A stretch of DNA of 64,000 bases from Candidatus Enterococcus moelleringii (GTDB lineage Bacteria > Bacillota > Bacilli > Lactobacillales > Enterococcaceae): assembly GCF_017377575.1 (NCBI RefSeq), contig NZ_JAFREM010000004.1, positions 62,001 through 126,000 of the forward strand, read 5' to 3'. Position 1 is the stretch's first letter; each line of letters begins with the position of its first letter. Under the pieces are notes generated by a model. The model worked only from the letters and a program-made list of their open reading frames with translations. It was not told where the DNA came from and ran no database searches. A program made the position numbers and the translations under genes. Below, one piece after another: positions 1 through 9,745 of this stretch.

Positions 1-13
1 TAACTATTATACC

Positions 14-2686
14 TTAATTCATCGTTTTGCGTTGGAAGAACTTCACAATCTCTACAATTGGAATAATCGCAAAGGATGCGCCCAGTACAATTCCCCATTG
101 ATACATATCAAGGTGAGCTACCCGGAACAGATCGTTCAGTCCTGGAACAACGATGATAACCATCATTAAAGCAAAGGATAGCAAGATTGCCCAGTTGAAG
201 GTCTTGTTGCGGAATGGTCCTACCTTGAAGATCGATTGATGAACCGACTTAACGTTAAAGGCATGGAACAACTGCATCAAGCCTAACGTTGCAAAGGCCA
301 TTGTCAACGCATCTGAATGGATTGCATCATAGGTATTATGAACCGGCCATTGAATCGCTGACCAATAAACGAACAACACGGTGGCACCTTCCAAGATCCC
401 TTGGTAAATGATACTAGAGAACACGCCGCCAGAGAACAGGTTGGAATTCCGTCCACGAGGCTTGTGCTTCATCAAATCTTTTTCGGCTGGCTCCATTCCT
501 AGCGCAATCGCTGGGAAAGTATCCGTTACTAAGTTGATCCACAATAAATGAATTGGTAATAACGTATCCCAACCAAATAGTGTCGCTAAGAACAAGGTCA
601 GTACTTCACCTAAGTTGGCTGCCAGCAAGTATTGAACTGATTTTTGAATGTTAGAGAAGACTTTACGGCCTTCTTCAACAGCAACAACGATTGTCGCAAA
701 GTTGTCATCAGCCAGTACCATGTCAGAAGCGCCTTTAGATACTTCCGTACCAGTAATACCCATACCAATACCAATGTCAGCTTGCTTCAAGGCTGGTGCA
801 TCATTTACACCGTCACCAGTCATGGCAACTACTTTACCTTCTGTTTGCCAAGCTTTTACAATACGTACTTTATGCTCTGGCGATACCCGAGCATAAACCG
901 AATAGTTCACAACTTTTTCAGCGAATTCTTCATCGCTCATTTCATTTAATTGAGCACCCGTTAAAACAGCCGCGTCATTTCCTTTTTCGACAATGCCTAA
1001 ACGTACAGCAATCGCTTCAGCGGTATCCTTATGGTCACCAGTGATCATGATTGGGCGAACGCCAGCATCTTTAGCAACACGTACTGCTTCAGCTGCTTCG
1101 GCACGTTCAGGGTCAATCATCCCTACAAGTCCAGCAAAGATTAAATCATTTTCGACAATTTCCGATTCCATTTCAGTCGGAATTTGATCCACCATTTTGT
1201 AAGCCATACCTAAGACACGCAATGCTTGTTGTGCCATGTCGGTATTGTTAGTTAAAATATCATTCTTTTCTTTTTCGGTCATTGGTACTACCGTATCATT
1301 CAGCAATACTTTATTCGCACGAGTTAACAATACATCTGGTGCACCCTTAACAGCTACTAAAAATTTGCCGTCTGCTTGTTCATGAATAGTACTCATTAAT
1401 TTACGATCGGAATCAAATGGCAGTTCAGCTACTCGAGTTTCTTTTTTCGTTTCTTCCCGAACGTCGAAGCCACGATCTAAACCAAATTGAACCAACGCTG
1501 TTTCAGTTGGGTCACCAATCAAAGTACCTTCTTGGCTAAACTTCGTATCATTAGCAAAGTTCATAACTTTAATCGCCATTAGATCATTAGGCATTTCTTC
1601 TTTAGCACCAATTTGTTGGTTGTTGACATAAAGCTTTTCAACGGTCATTTGGTTTAAAGTCAAAGTACCGGTTTTATCAGAAGCGATAATATCAGTTGAA
1701 CCTAAAGTTTCAACTGCTGGCAATTTACGAATTACTGAATTACGCTTCGCCATAACCTGTGTACCTAGAGCTAAAATAATCGTTACAATCGCTGGCAACC
1801 CTTCTGGAATCGCTGCTACTGCTAAGGAAATAGATGTTAAGAACATTTCATCCCATGAAGTACCGTTAATCGCAATCCCTACTACAAACATGATTGCCGC
1901 AATCACGATAATCGCAATCGTCAAGAATTTACCTAATTGGTTCAAGTTGTTTTTCAATGGTGTTTCGGTTTCATCAGCTTGAGCCAGCATACCGGCAATT
2001 TTACCAACTTCGGTATTCATCCCTGTGCTGACTACCACACCGCGGCCGCGACCGTAAGTAACATTACTATTTGAAAAAGCCATATTTACGCGATCGCCGA
2101 TACCAACATCTTGTTCGTCGATAACGATCATTTCTTTTTCAACTGGCACCGATTCTCCAGTTAAAGCTGCTTCTTCAATTTTCAATGATGCAGCTTCTAA
2201 TAAACGCAAATCAGCTGGTACCACATCACCGGCTTCCAGCATAACGACATCACCGGGTACTAATTCAGTTGATTTGATTGATTTTACGTGATTGTCCCGC
2301 AGCACATTAGCATTAGGAGTAGACATTTCTCTCAGCGCTTCAATTGCTTGTTCAGCCTTCGATTCTTGTAGTACACCCATTACTGCATTAATAATGACAA
2401 CTGCTAAAATAATGATTGAATCCACTACTTCATGGGAAACAGCGGCTGAGATAATCGCTGCAAAAATCAACACGATGATCATCATGTCCTTGAATTGCTC
2501 GAAGAAGCGGACAACCATACTTTTCTTTTCGCCTTCATCTAGCTCATTGGTGCCGTATTCGTCAATACGTTTTTGGGCCTCACTTGAAGACAAACCTTCC
2601 TCGGTTGACTGCATCTTAGCTAAGACCGTTTCGGTATCCTCAGCATAAAACGGATGCGACAATTGTTGCTTTTTTTCCTCTGACAT
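14..2686 (-). CDS. Cation-transporting P-type ATPase, calcium (SERCA/PMCA-like) type
   Basis: An 890-residue P2-type ATPase that should export a cation, most likely Ca2+, at the cell membrane. The N-terminal cation-ATPase domain is followed by an actuator domain with the TGES loop, a PEGLP motif in transmembrane helix 4, the phosphorylation motif DKTGTLT with Asp337, a nucleotide-binding domain, and the hinge TGDGVNDAP. About four hydrophobic C-terminal helices follow. Length and PEGLP fit the Listeria LMCA1/pneumococcal CaxP group rather than Mg2+ (MgtA) or heavy-metal pumps. GAAGGAGG lies just before the ATG. It sits downstream of ttcA but beyond a terminator, so it is probably a separate unit. 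Ca2+ as the substrate is inferred from family; Mn2+ or Na+ cannot be excluded. Confidence 0.9.
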   Translation of the reverse strand: MSEEKKQQLSHPFYAEDTETVLAKMQSTEEGLSSSEAQKRIDEYGTNELDEGEKKSMVVRFFEQFKDMMIIVLIFAAIISAAVSHEVVDSIIILAVVIINAVMGVLQESKAEQAIEALREMSTPNANVLRDNHVKSIKSTELVPGDVVMLEAGDVVPADLRLLEAASLKIEEAALTGESVPVEKEMIVIDEQDVGIGDRVNMAFSNSNVTYGRGRGVVVSTGMNTEVGKIAGMLAQADETETPLKNNLNQLGKFLTIAIIVIAAIMFVVGIAINGTSWDEMFLTSISLAVAAIPEGLPAIVTIILALGTQVMAKRNSVIRKLPAVETLGSTDIIASDKTGTLTLNQMTVEKLYVNNQQIGAKEEMPNDLMAIKVMNFANDTKFSQEGTLIGDPTETALVQFGLDRGFDVREETKKETRVAELPFDSDRKLMSTIHEQADGKFLVAVKGAPDVLLTRANKVLLNDTVVPMTEKEKNDILTNNTDMAQQALRVLGMAYKMVDQIPTEMESEIVENDLIFAGLVGMIDPERAEAAEAVRVAKDAGVRPIMITGDHKDTAEAIAVRLGIVEKGNDAAVLTGAQLNEMSDEEFAEKVVNYSVYARVSPEHKVRIVKAWQTEGKVVAMTGDGVNDAPALKQADIGIGMGITGTEVSKGASDMVLADDNFATIVVAVEEGRKVFSNIQKSVQYLLAANLGEVLTLFLATLFGWDTLLPIHLLWINLVTDTFPAIALGMEPAEKDLMKHKPRGRNSNLFSGGVFSSIIYQGILEGATVLFVYWSAIQWPVHNTYDAIHSDALTMAFATLGLMQLFHAFNVKSVHQSIFKVGPFRNKTFNWAILLSFALMMVIIVVPGLNDLFRVAHLDMYQWGIVLGASFAIIPIVEIVKFFQRKTMN

Positions 2687-2743
2687 GTTCTTCCTCCTTC
2701 AATATTCTGCAATACAAGTCTACTCCAGTTCCTAATAAAAAGG

Positions 2744-2787
2744 AAAAAAAATAGACTTCTGTATGCTTTAAGAACATACATAAGTCT
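2744..2787 (-). terminator. Intrinsic terminator after ttcA
   Basis: Hairpin with arms AGACTT-C-TGTATG (2753-2765) and CATACA-T-AAGTCT (2775-2787) around a 9-base loop. On the minus strand it is followed by a run of eight T. It separates the ttcA/sulfatase unit from the ATPase gene. Confidence 0.75.
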
Positions 2788-2915
2788 CACTATTTAAGAC
2801 AACACCAGAAATTTCTTTCTTGTTGGTGGCGTTGCCACAGCTACCGCTGCTAGTTACTCCCTCATGAATTATACAAGATGAATTATACCACGAGGAAGAA
2901 CTACAATTCAATCGA

Positions 2916-3695
2916 TCACAAGAATTTCTTTTGCGATAAAGGGCTTTCATCCAAACTTTTCGACCAAAAATCCTGATTTGTTCCTTGTTCCATACCCATA
3001 ATGAACTTTTCCCGAATATCGCCATAATCAGCAGAAAGGGTGGTAACCAATCGTTTTATCTCTTCACGCTTAGTTTTTTTGTCCACGGGACAAGGATTAA
3101 ACACCACTGGAATCTCTTCACGCTTAACAAAACGAATCACCTGTTTTTCTTCAATATAAATCAGCGGACGAATCAAAGTCACCCCGGTTTTAGTCAAATA
3201 GCTTTTTGGTTCAAAGCTGTTTAAGCGACCATGAAAAAGAAAATTCATAAAATAAGTTTCAATAGCATCATCTAAATGATGACCCAAAGCAACCTTTTGA
3301 CAACCTAATTCTTTTGCGCGATTATACAAAATCCCTCTTCGCAGCTTAGCGCACAAAGAACAAGGAGAGCGTTCCTGGCGAATATCAAATACCACTTTGG
3401 CGATATTCGTAGGAACCACCTCCAGCTGATAGCCCAGCTCTTCTACAAACTGCTGCATCGGAGAAATATCACAGCCTTCAAACCCCATGTCTAAAGAGAT
3501 CGGAACCAATTCGAAATCAAAGCCTAAACGACCTTGACTGCGAATTTTTTCCAATAAGTAAAATAAAGAGGTGCTGTCCTTGCCGCCGCTCATTCCAACA
3601 GCTACTTTATCCCCTGGTTCAATCATGCGATGATTCAAAATAGCCCGCCGCATCGGATTGTAATAATTTTGATTATCCTTTTTCTTAAAACTCAT
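2916..3695 (-). CDS. ttcA: TtcA-family tRNA thiolase (PP-loop ATPase)
   Basis: A 259-residue PP-loop protein with the SGGKDS ATP-pyrophosphatase motif near residue 35, a CSLC pair followed by the R-R-G-I-L-Y segment, and GHHLDDAIET. These are hallmarks of the TtcA/TtuA group, which uses an iron-sulfur cluster bound by conserved cysteines to thiolate a tRNA base (2-thiocytidine-32 in Escherichia coli TtcA). It starts 2 bases after the end of the LtaS-like gene on the same strand, so the two are probably cotranscribed. Whether the product is s2C32 or another thiolated position is not visible from the sequence. Confidence 0.8.
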   Translation of the reverse strand: MSFKKKDNQNYYNPMRRAILNHRMIEPGDKVAVGMSGGKDSTSLFYLLEKIRSQGRLGFDFELVPISLDMGFEGCDISPMQQFVEELGYQLEVVPTNIAKVVFDIRQERSPCSLCAKLRRGILYNRAKELGCQKVALGHHLDDAIETYFMNFLFHGRLNSFEPKSYLTKTGVTLIRPLIYIEEKQVIRFVKREEIPVVFNPCPVDKKTKREEIKRLVTTLSADYGDIREKFIMGMEQGTNQDFWSKSLDESPLSQKKFL

Positions 3696-3697
3696 AG

Positions 3698-5530
3698 TTA
3701 CTCCTCAAAAAAATTTTCTTGCAGGCTGTACTGTTCGCCTGCTGTAACATCATATTGAATCATCTGGTAGTCCTGATAAATTTTTTCCTGCGCCTGATTC
3801 AAACGGACCGTTTCGCCCCATTGTCCTGACTGATAATACATCCCTTTTTCAAATGCCGGTATTTCCTCTTGCAAGGCCAGCAGCAGCTGATGAAAACCGG
3901 TTGTCTGCAAGCCAGCTTGACTGAATAAGTCCGGCGTGAAATAAAAGGGACTGGTAACGACTCCCTGCTGATCTTGATTTTTCAACTGATGCTTGTTGTC
4001 GTATAAGAAAAATTCCGTTTCATGCAAGGTATGACCGGCATTCTCGATTTGAATCGTATCATTGTAAATCCCTGGCAGATGATCCCCCCAGAAAACAACC
4101 AAAGTACGCTGGTCCAAGGTATCTAATTTTTCCAGAAATGCTTTTAACGATTGACTTGCGTAATAAATATCCTGCAAATAATTGTTTACCGAACCATTAT
4201 TGTCGCCAAAGGCTTGGAAGTCATTCACACTGTATTTACCATCATAAGGCATATGGGTCTGCATCGTTACTAAGTGGACAAACTGCGGACTTTTTTGATC
4301 CAACAGGTCCCAGATTTCCTCATAAGCCGAGGCATCAGAAATGTATTCATTGTTCTCCTGCTTATCCGTATGCTCCATCGTGTCTTCATCTAAAAATTGA
4401 TCAAAACCGAAAACATCATAGACATCCTTACGCTTATACATGGAGGTGTTATAGGGATGAATCGCCGTTGTCCGATAGTTTCGTTCCTTTAACAGCGAAA
4501 CCAGCGAAGGAATCTGCTCCATCTTAGGCACCAGCATCGTATAAGGCGTGGTCATTTGCGGATTAAACGGCTCCATCGAGAAGCTGGTTAAGGCCTCGAA
4601 CTCGATATTTGCCGTACCGCCGCCATAATTTTGCGAAAGCATCTGACCGCTATACGTTTCATCAGCAATCGAACGATAATCCGCTAATGGATCACCACCA
4701 TTAATCTGAATCCCTTCTAAACGACTTGGATCAGAAAAACTCTCATTCATGATATAAACAATATTTGGTGTTTCTTCTGAAGTTTCCTGTTTCACCTCAG
4801 AATTGTACTTCTCAGTAATTTTTTTAATCGCTTCTCGCGAATAGCCGGCCGGTTCTTCCATTGGCTCCACCCGCAAATTATACAAAAAGCCACCCATAAA
4901 TCCGGTATTATAGTAATTCATTTGCTGGCTGTAAGGAATCCACAAAGCCGTTTTATTGTAGGCTTTCCGCAGCAAATTATCCGGGTTGTTAAAATGACTG
5001 ATGTAAACTAATCCCAGCGTACTAATGACCAATGTTGCTAAACGAATAATCTGCTTTCGTTTGGACAATTTCCGGCTTCTGTAAAGACTAAAAATAGTCA
5101 TAGCTGTTCCTAAAATCAGCAGCAGCAGAAAACCGATAAATAAAGGCCAGCCAACTATATCTCGGATCATGCCAAATTCGCCAACCATTTTTAAGTCATC
5201 AGGATAAATCGGTTCAGATCGATACTTCATTTTAAGAAAATCCGCAATGCCGATACCGACAATCAAAAAGGTATAAAATAGGCTGCCGAATAGAAACGAT
5301 CCCATGATACTCGTTAAAAACAGGTAGAAAATCAGCAGCACCAAACAGCCTAGGAAAAATTTCTCCGTATGCCAAGAAAAAGCAAATTTGAATGCTAAAT
5401 CAAAGGAAAAATCATTTTGGCCCAGCTGCAAAAACAGATTGGAAGCAATAATCAACAATCCCACAGCTAAAATGCCGCCAATAATTTTGATCAGTTTTTT
5501 ATGTTTACGTAGTTTATTAATACAAGTCAA
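3698..5530 (-). CDS. LtaS-like membrane phosphoglycerol transferase / sulfatase-family protein
   Basis: A 610-residue protein with about five N-terminal transmembrane helices (residues 15-180) and a large extracellular alkaline-phosphatase/sulfatase domain. Visible catalytic landmarks are NESFSDP (metal site), GGGTAN with Thr306 as likely nucleophile, and FWGDHLPG late in the domain. This architecture is that of lipoteichoic acid synthase and related phosphoglycerol transferases. The NESF and GGGTANIEFE motifs differ from classical LtaS, so it is better called LtaS-like: it may decorate another glycopolymer or glycolipid. It heads a unit with ttcA. No gene for glycolipid synthesis is adjacent. 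Confidence 0.75.
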   Translation of the reverse strand: MTCINKLRKHKKLIKIIGGILAVGLLIIASNLFLQLGQNDFSFDLAFKFAFSWHTEKFFLGCLVLLIFYLFLTSIMGSFLFGSLFYTFLIVGIGIADFLKMKYRSEPIYPDDLKMVGEFGMIRDIVGWPLFIGFLLLLILGTAMTIFSLYRSRKLSKRKQIIRLATLVISTLGLVYISHFNNPDNLLRKAYNKTALWIPYSQQMNYYNTGFMGGFLYNLRVEPMEEPAGYSREAIKKITEKYNSEVKQETSEETPNIVYIMNESFSDPSRLEGIQINGGDPLADYRSIADETYSGQMLSQNYGGGTANIEFEALTSFSMEPFNPQMTTPYTMLVPKMEQIPSLVSLLKERNYRTTAIHPYNTSMYKRKDVYDVFGFDQFLDEDTMEHTDKQENNEYISDASAYEEIWDLLDQKSPQFVHLVTMQTHMPYDGKYSVNDFQAFGDNNGSVNNYLQDIYYASQSLKAFLEKLDTLDQRTLVVFWGDHLPGIYNDTIQIENAGHTLHETEFFLYDNKHQLKNQDQQGVVTSPFYFTPDLFSQAGLQTTGFHQLLLALQEEIPAFEKGMYYQSGQWGETVRLNQAQEKIYQDYQMIQYDVTAGEQYSLQENFFEE

Positions 5531-5590
5531 CTCCTACTAATGCAATCATTGATCATTTTAGCTAGAAATCAACTAAAAGTAAAGCTGACC

Positions 5591-6745
5591 CTAATGATGA
5601 GGATTGTTCAACACTCGAACTCGCTTCATCGCTTCTATTTGTTTCAATTCTTCAGCCGCCTGTTCAAGCACAGTTGAGTCCGTCGCCTCAACATCAATAA
5701 TCACGTAAATAAATTCCTGTTTGCGGTTACTAATCATATCGACAATCTCCAACTGATGCTTATAAAAGATGCCGATGATTTCCTGCCACATTTTCGGTTG
5801 ATTCTCGTAATACAAAGTAAAACGCAAATCTCCTCTAAAAGGCAGCTTCGCCGTGGGAAAATTAACCGAATCCTTGACCGTGCCATTTAACAGAAAAGCC
5901 TTGAGAGCCTTAGCCGCCGCTTTCCCACTTCCGCTCAGCGCTTCTTCCGTAGTCCCGCCAATATGAGGGAGCTGTAGAATGTTCTTGTGACCTTGCAGCT
6001 TTTCTTCCGGGAAATCAGTAATGTAGCCGGCCAGCTGCTCATTTTCCAACGCCTTTAATACAGCAGAACTATCAACAATTTCACCCCGACCAAAATTCAG
6101 CACATAAGCAGTCGCTTTCATTTGCTGGAATTCCTGCTCTGATAGTAAATGCTGGGTATTTTCCGATAACGGCAGCAGTACCACAATATAATCGGCTTCC
6201 TTCAAGATGGTCTCCAACGAAGCAAATTCCATAATGTCGCTTTCAGGATCATTGCGCGCATAACCTAAAACATCCATCCCCAGCTCATAACAATTTTCCG
6301 CTACTAACGAGCCGATCGCTCCAATACCCAAAAGACCGATCGTCTTGCCTTGTAATTCCTGACCGACATAGTCTGAGCGTTTTTCCTCAGCCGTCGTCAA
6401 AAGATCATCACTCTTTAACTGCTCCACCATTTCGGCTGCCTGAAAAATCGGCCGGGCCGTTAACAGCAAGCTGGCTAAAACTAATTCCTTTACCGCGTTG
6501 GCATTTTGCCCTGGTGTGTTCATAACAATCGTTCCGTTTTGACTAGCTGCTGGCACATCGATGGTATTTACGCCGACACCCGCCCTAGCAATCGCCAACG
6601 TATCCGCTTGCAATAAGTCGCCTTCAACTTCACCGCTGCGAACCATTAAGGCGTCGGGTGCCTCATCGGTTAGCTGAAAATGTTTTTCCTCTAGTGCCTT
6701 TAACTGATCCTCTTCAAAATCGGCCAATAATTGAATATTATACAT
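5591..6745 (-). CDS. serA: D-3-phosphoglycerate dehydrogenase (SerA family) with C-terminal ACT-like domain
   Basis: A 384-residue D-2-hydroxyacid dehydrogenase. The NAD-binding Rossmann motif GLLGIGAIG lies near residue 136, followed by LNFGRGEIVD and PHIGGTTEEA, which carry the catalytic Arg and His regions. The last 75 residues resemble an ACT domain. Length and ACT tail fit SerA, which oxidises 3-phosphoglycerate as the first step of serine synthesis. serC and serB are not adjacent, so the assignment rests on domain order. AAAGAGGTGA precedes the ATG. It lies 65 bases after nadE on the same strand, beyond a terminator hairpin, so it may depend on readthrough or on a promoter overlapping that hairpin. 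Confidence 0.75.
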   Translation of the reverse strand: MYNIQLLADFEEDQLKALEEKHFQLTDEAPDALMVRSGEVEGDLLQADTLAIARAGVGVNTIDVPAASQNGTIVMNTPGQNANAVKELVLASLLLTARPIFQAAEMVEQLKSDDLLTTAEEKRSDYVGQELQGKTIGLLGIGAIGSLVAENCYELGMDVLGYARNDPESDIMEFASLETILKEADYIVVLLPLSENTQHLLSEQEFQQMKATAYVLNFGRGEIVDSSAVLKALENEQLAGYITDFPEEKLQGHKNILQLPHIGGTTEEALSGSGKAAAKALKAFLLNGTVKDSVNFPTAKLPFRGDLRFTLYYENQPKMWQEIIGIFYKHQLEIVDMISNRKQEFIYVIIDVEATDSTVLEQAAEELKQIEAMKRVRVLNNPHH

Positions 6746-6766
6746 TTTCTCACCTCTTTAAAATTT

Positions 6767-6802
6767 AAAAAAAGAAACTGGAAGTTTTAGTCTCCCAGTT
6801 TT
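6767..6802 (-). terminator. Intrinsic terminator after nadE
   Basis: Arms AAACTGG (6775-6781) and CCAGTTT (6795-6801) with a 13-base loop; followed by seven T on the minus strand. Confidence 0.7.
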
Positions 6803-6809
6803 CTCAAAT

Positions 6810-7637
6810 TTATTGTTTCCAAAAGTCATCAAAAATTGTAATTGGCAAATGACGCTTATGTTCCGTCTTATTCCACCAGCCCTCAATCGTTTCCCGGGCT
6901 TTATCACTGATTTCTTTGCCTTCCAAGTAATCATCAATATCATCGTAAGTGACACCCAATGCTACTTCGTCGGCAATCAATGGTTTGCCGTCTTCTAAAT
7001 CGGCCGTCGGAGTTTTCAAATAAATTGCTTCTTCCGCGCCTAATTCCTTCAACAGCATTTTACCTTGACGTTTATTCAAACGGAACAGTGGCAAGATATC
7101 GGCACCACCGTCGCCATATTTAGTAAAGAAGCCAGTAATATTTTCGGCCGCATGATCGGTACCAATTACCGCACCCTTCATCTCACCGGCAACGCCGTAT
7201 TGAGTAATCATCCGTTGGCGGGCTTTGATATTGCCTTTGTTAAAGTCGCTAACTGCTACGCCAGTTTCAGCTAGAGCAGCCACTTGCGCATCGACAGCTG
7301 GTTTAATATTTACGCGTAAACTAACATCTGGTTTAATGAATTTTAATGCTCGCTGCGCATCTGCTTCATCCGATTGTTCGCCATAAGGTAAACGGACAGC
7401 GACGAATTGATAGGAATCATCACCCGTTTCTTTGCGCATCTCTTCCATCGTTAATTGGGCGATACGGCCAGCTAAGGATGAGTCTTGACCGCCGCTAATT
7501 CCCAAAACAAAAGTCTTCAAGAACGGATAAGCTTTCAAATAGGCTTTTAAAAAATCGATACTTTTCAAAATTTCAGCCTTTGGATCAATCGTTGGTTTAA
7601 CGCCTAGTTCCTTAATAATCTCATTTTGTACTGTCAT
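6810..7637 (-). CDS. nadE: NH3-dependent NAD+ synthetase
   Basis: A 275-residue enzyme that amidates nicotinic acid adenine dinucleotide to NAD+ in the cytoplasm. The ATP-pyrophosphatase P-loop SGGQDS lies near residue 47; [22 protein letters not shown] and the [12 protein letters not shown] segment are typical of short, ammonia-using NadE without a glutaminase domain. Its ATG overlaps the last 17 bases of pncB, so the two are translationally coupled. Together they form the Preiss-Handler salvage route, lacking only the adenylyltransferase NadD, which is not in this window. Confidence 0.95.
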   Translation of the reverse strand: MTVQNEIIKELGVKPTIDPKAEILKSIDFLKAYLKAYPFLKTFVLGISGGQDSSLAGRIAQLTMEEMRKETGDDSYQFVAVRLPYGEQSDEADAQRALKFIKPDVSLRVNIKPAVDAQVAALAETGVAVSDFNKGNIKARQRMITQYGVAGEMKGAVIGTDHAAENITGFFTKYGDGGADILPLFRLNKRQGKMLLKELGAEEAIYLKTPTADLEDGKPLIADEVALGVTYDDIDDYLEGKEISDKARETIEGWWNKTEHKRHLPITIFDDFWKQ

Positions 7638-9108
7638 TGTATCGCTCCTTCATTTTTGCCACAGATTTTCGAACTTCATCCATAATTCGATTTTTATGAT
7701 CCCAGCAATCCTGAGACAAATCAACCGGATATTTTTGCGGATTTAAATCACGCTTGTATTCTTCCCACAATGAATCCAAATTGTCTTTCGCTGTTTGTTT
7801 GACCTCTTCAAGCGTTGGTAAGTCATATACTCGTTTACCATCGACAAAAATATCATGCAGAATTGGACGCGCAGTGAAATTGCGAACGGTTTTGTTAATA
7901 TACGTATATACAGGATGGAACATAAAAATTTCATCCTCCTCGCGAGGATCTTCATCCCACAAGGTTACATAGTCACCTTCAGATTTACCATCAGAATTAC
8001 GGGTAATCCGCCATACTTGCTTTTTACCTGGCGTAGTCACTTTTTCCGCGTTGCTGGAAAGTTTAATCGTATCGATCATTTCGCCTTCTTCATTTTCAAT
8101 CGTGACTATCTTGAATACCGCCCCTAAAGCTGGTTGATCATAGGCCGTAATCAATTTCGTACCAACACCCCAAACATCAATTTTGGCATGCTGCATCTTC
8201 AAGTTCTGAATCGTGCTCTCGTCTAAATCATTAGAAGCGTAAACCTTAGCATCTGGGAAGCCGGCTTCGTCCAGCTGCTGACGCACACGTTTAGAAATAT
8301 AAGCCATATCGCCGCTGTCAATTCGCACACCCATGAAATTGATTTTGTCGCCCATTTCCTTCGCCACCCGAATAGCACTAGGAACACCTGAGTTCAACGT
8401 ATCATAAGTATCAACTAGGAACACACAATCTTTATGGGTTTGTGCATAGGCCTTAAAGGCTTCATAATCATTTCCATACGATTGAACCAACGAGTGCGCA
8501 TGGGTACCACTGTCAGGAATACCGAAAATTTTGCCTGCCCGGACATTGCTGGTCGCATCTGCTCCGCCAATAAAGGCAGCCCGCGTTCCCCAGATCGCTG
8601 CATCCATTTCTTGAGCCCGTCGTGTACCAAATTCTAACAAAGGATCGTCCCCGATTACTGATTTGATTCTAGCTGCTTTGGTTGCGATCAGTGTTTGGAA
8701 GTTAACAATATTCAACAGTGCCGTTTCAACAAGCTGACAATGCAGTAAAGGTCCTTCCACCTGGATAATCGGTTCATTGTTAAAAACTAATTCCCCTTCG
8801 ACAGCAGAACGAACGGTACAAGCAAACTTGAAGTTCCGCAAATACTCGATAAACTCTTCCGGATACTCTTCTACTTCAGCTAAATAGGCTAGATCACTTT
8901 CGCTGAAGGTTAACTCTTCCAAATAGTTTACCAAGCGCTCTAGGCCTGCAAAGATGACATACCCATTTTCAAATGGCATATTGCGGAAATAACATTCAAA
9001 AACCGCATGCAAATTTGCCCGTCCAGTTTCCCAATATGTTTTCATCATATTGATTTGATACAAATCTGTATGCAGCGTCAAACTGTCATCCTCGTATAGC
9101 TTTCTCAT
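7621..9108 (-). CDS. pncB: Nicotinate phosphoribosyltransferase
   Basis: A 495-residue PncB that joins nicotinate to phosphoribosyl pyrophosphate to make nicotinate mononucleotide. The N-terminal [10 protein letters not shown] segment, [13 protein letters not shown] and the [14 protein letters not shown] phosphate-binding region are characteristic of the family. The start is taken as the ATG at 9108 (MRKLYEDD) because GGGAG lies seven bases upstream; a TTG two codons earlier is a poorer choice. It is the first gene of a pncB-nadE unit, with overlapping ends. Confidence 0.93.
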   Translation of the reverse strand: MRKLYEDDSLTLHTDLYQINMMKTYWETGRANLHAVFECYFRNMPFENGYVIFAGLERLVNYLEELTFSESDLAYLAEVEEYPEEFIEYLRNFKFACTVRSAVEGELVFNNEPIIQVEGPLLHCQLVETALLNIVNFQTLIATKAARIKSVIGDDPLLEFGTRRAQEMDAAIWGTRAAFIGGADATSNVRAGKIFGIPDSGTHAHSLVQSYGNDYEAFKAYAQTHKDCVFLVDTYDTLNSGVPSAIRVAKEMGDKINFMGVRIDSGDMAYISKRVRQQLDEAGFPDAKVYASNDLDESTIQNLKMQHAKIDVWGVGTKLITAYDQPALGAVFKIVTIENEEGEMIDTIKLSSNAEKVTTPGKKQVWRITRNSDGKSEGDYVTLWDEDPREEDEIFMFHPVYTYINKTVRNFTARPILHDIFVDGKRVYDLPTLEEVKQTAKDNLDSLWEEYKRDLNPQKYPVDLSQDCWDHKNRIMDEVRKSVAKMKERYNDSTK

Positions 9109-9152
9109 AATCAAACTCCCTTTTTTTGTAAATTCAATGGTTCTATTATATC

Positions 9153-9181
9153 AAAAAAAAGGAAAAGCGTATTGCTTTTCC
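9153..9181 (-). terminator. Intrinsic terminator after the DUF1827 gene
   Basis: Arms GGAAAAGC (9161-9168) and GCTTTTCC (9174-9181), 5-base loop, followed by eight T on the minus strand. A TATAAT at 9145-9150 (minus strand) lies just past the T run and could be the -10 of pncB. Confidence 0.75.
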
Positions 9182-9197
9182 TCTTTTATCACAAATT

Positions 9198-9551
9198 CTA
9201 CTTCACTTTGTACTCGATCATGATGATGTCCTTGTAGTTATGACGTGGTCGAATCCCCGCATCAAGGATCTGTTTTTTATAACCGACGTTTACTTCAACC
9301 TCTTTACGATCTACTTTTAGAATACGGTGAATAATCGTATCCACTTCGTCATGTTTTATTTTTCTTTGACGATTCAGCAACAGTAAAGTAATCGTATCAA
9401 AGCGATCCAAATAAACAATCTTCGTCCGATCATAGGCAAATAGTTTATATAATTTAATAGCTTGCTGGTTTGCAAAAGTTTGCTTGGACAACTCTGGATA
9501 CAGCGTCTCAAGATTTACATTGCTGGTAATAGGTGTCTCGATTAGTTTCAT
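9198..9551 (-). CDS. DUF1827 family protein, function unknown
   Basis: A 117-residue basic, soluble protein with no signal peptide or membrane segment. It resembles the short DUF1827 family confined to Lactobacillales; no catalytic motif is evident. A good ribosome site (AGGGAGGGATGACTG) precedes the ATG, and a terminator follows, so it is monocistronic. Upstream at about 9575-9596 on the minus strand, TCACA-TTCT-TGTGA next to TACAAT suggests a promoter with an overlapping palindrome. Family assignment is from memory of the sequence type and should be treated as probable. Confidence 0.7.
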   Translation of the reverse strand: MKLIETPITSNVNLETLYPELSKQTFANQQAIKLYKLFAYDRTKIVYLDRFDTITLLLLNRQRKIKHDEVDTIIHRILKVDRKEVEVNVGYKKQILDAGIRPRHNYKDIIMIEYKVK

Positions 9552-9706
9552 CAGTCATCCCTCCCTTTCCCAACTATTGTATCACAAGAATGTGAACAAA
9601 TTAGTGAAGGGAATTAGTGAAAGAATAAATTTTTCTAAAAAAGCCAGAATTTTCCTTTTTTAAGACTAGCCAGTAAAACTCCAATTTAATAATCTGCGAC
9701 AAAGAA

Positions 9707-9732
9707 GCCAGAGACATCGTTTCGTCTCTGGC
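9707..9732 (-). terminator. Probable terminator after the fumarate reductase gene
   Basis: Perfect 9-bp arms GCCAGAGAC (9707-9715) and GTCTCTGGC (9724-9732) with an 8-base loop, 14 bases after the stop codon. The following T-rich tract on the minus strand (TTCTTTG) is short. Confidence 0.6.
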
Positions 9733-9745
9733 CTTACTTATTAAC

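Noticed and set aside
644-1187. Several plus-strand frames opposite the first P-type ATPase
   Set aside because: They are antisense to a full-length, motif-complete gene and show no family features.
2768-3025. 85-codon minus-strand frame overlapping the end of ttcA
   Set aside because: Out of frame with a clear TtcA protein and runs through its terminator.
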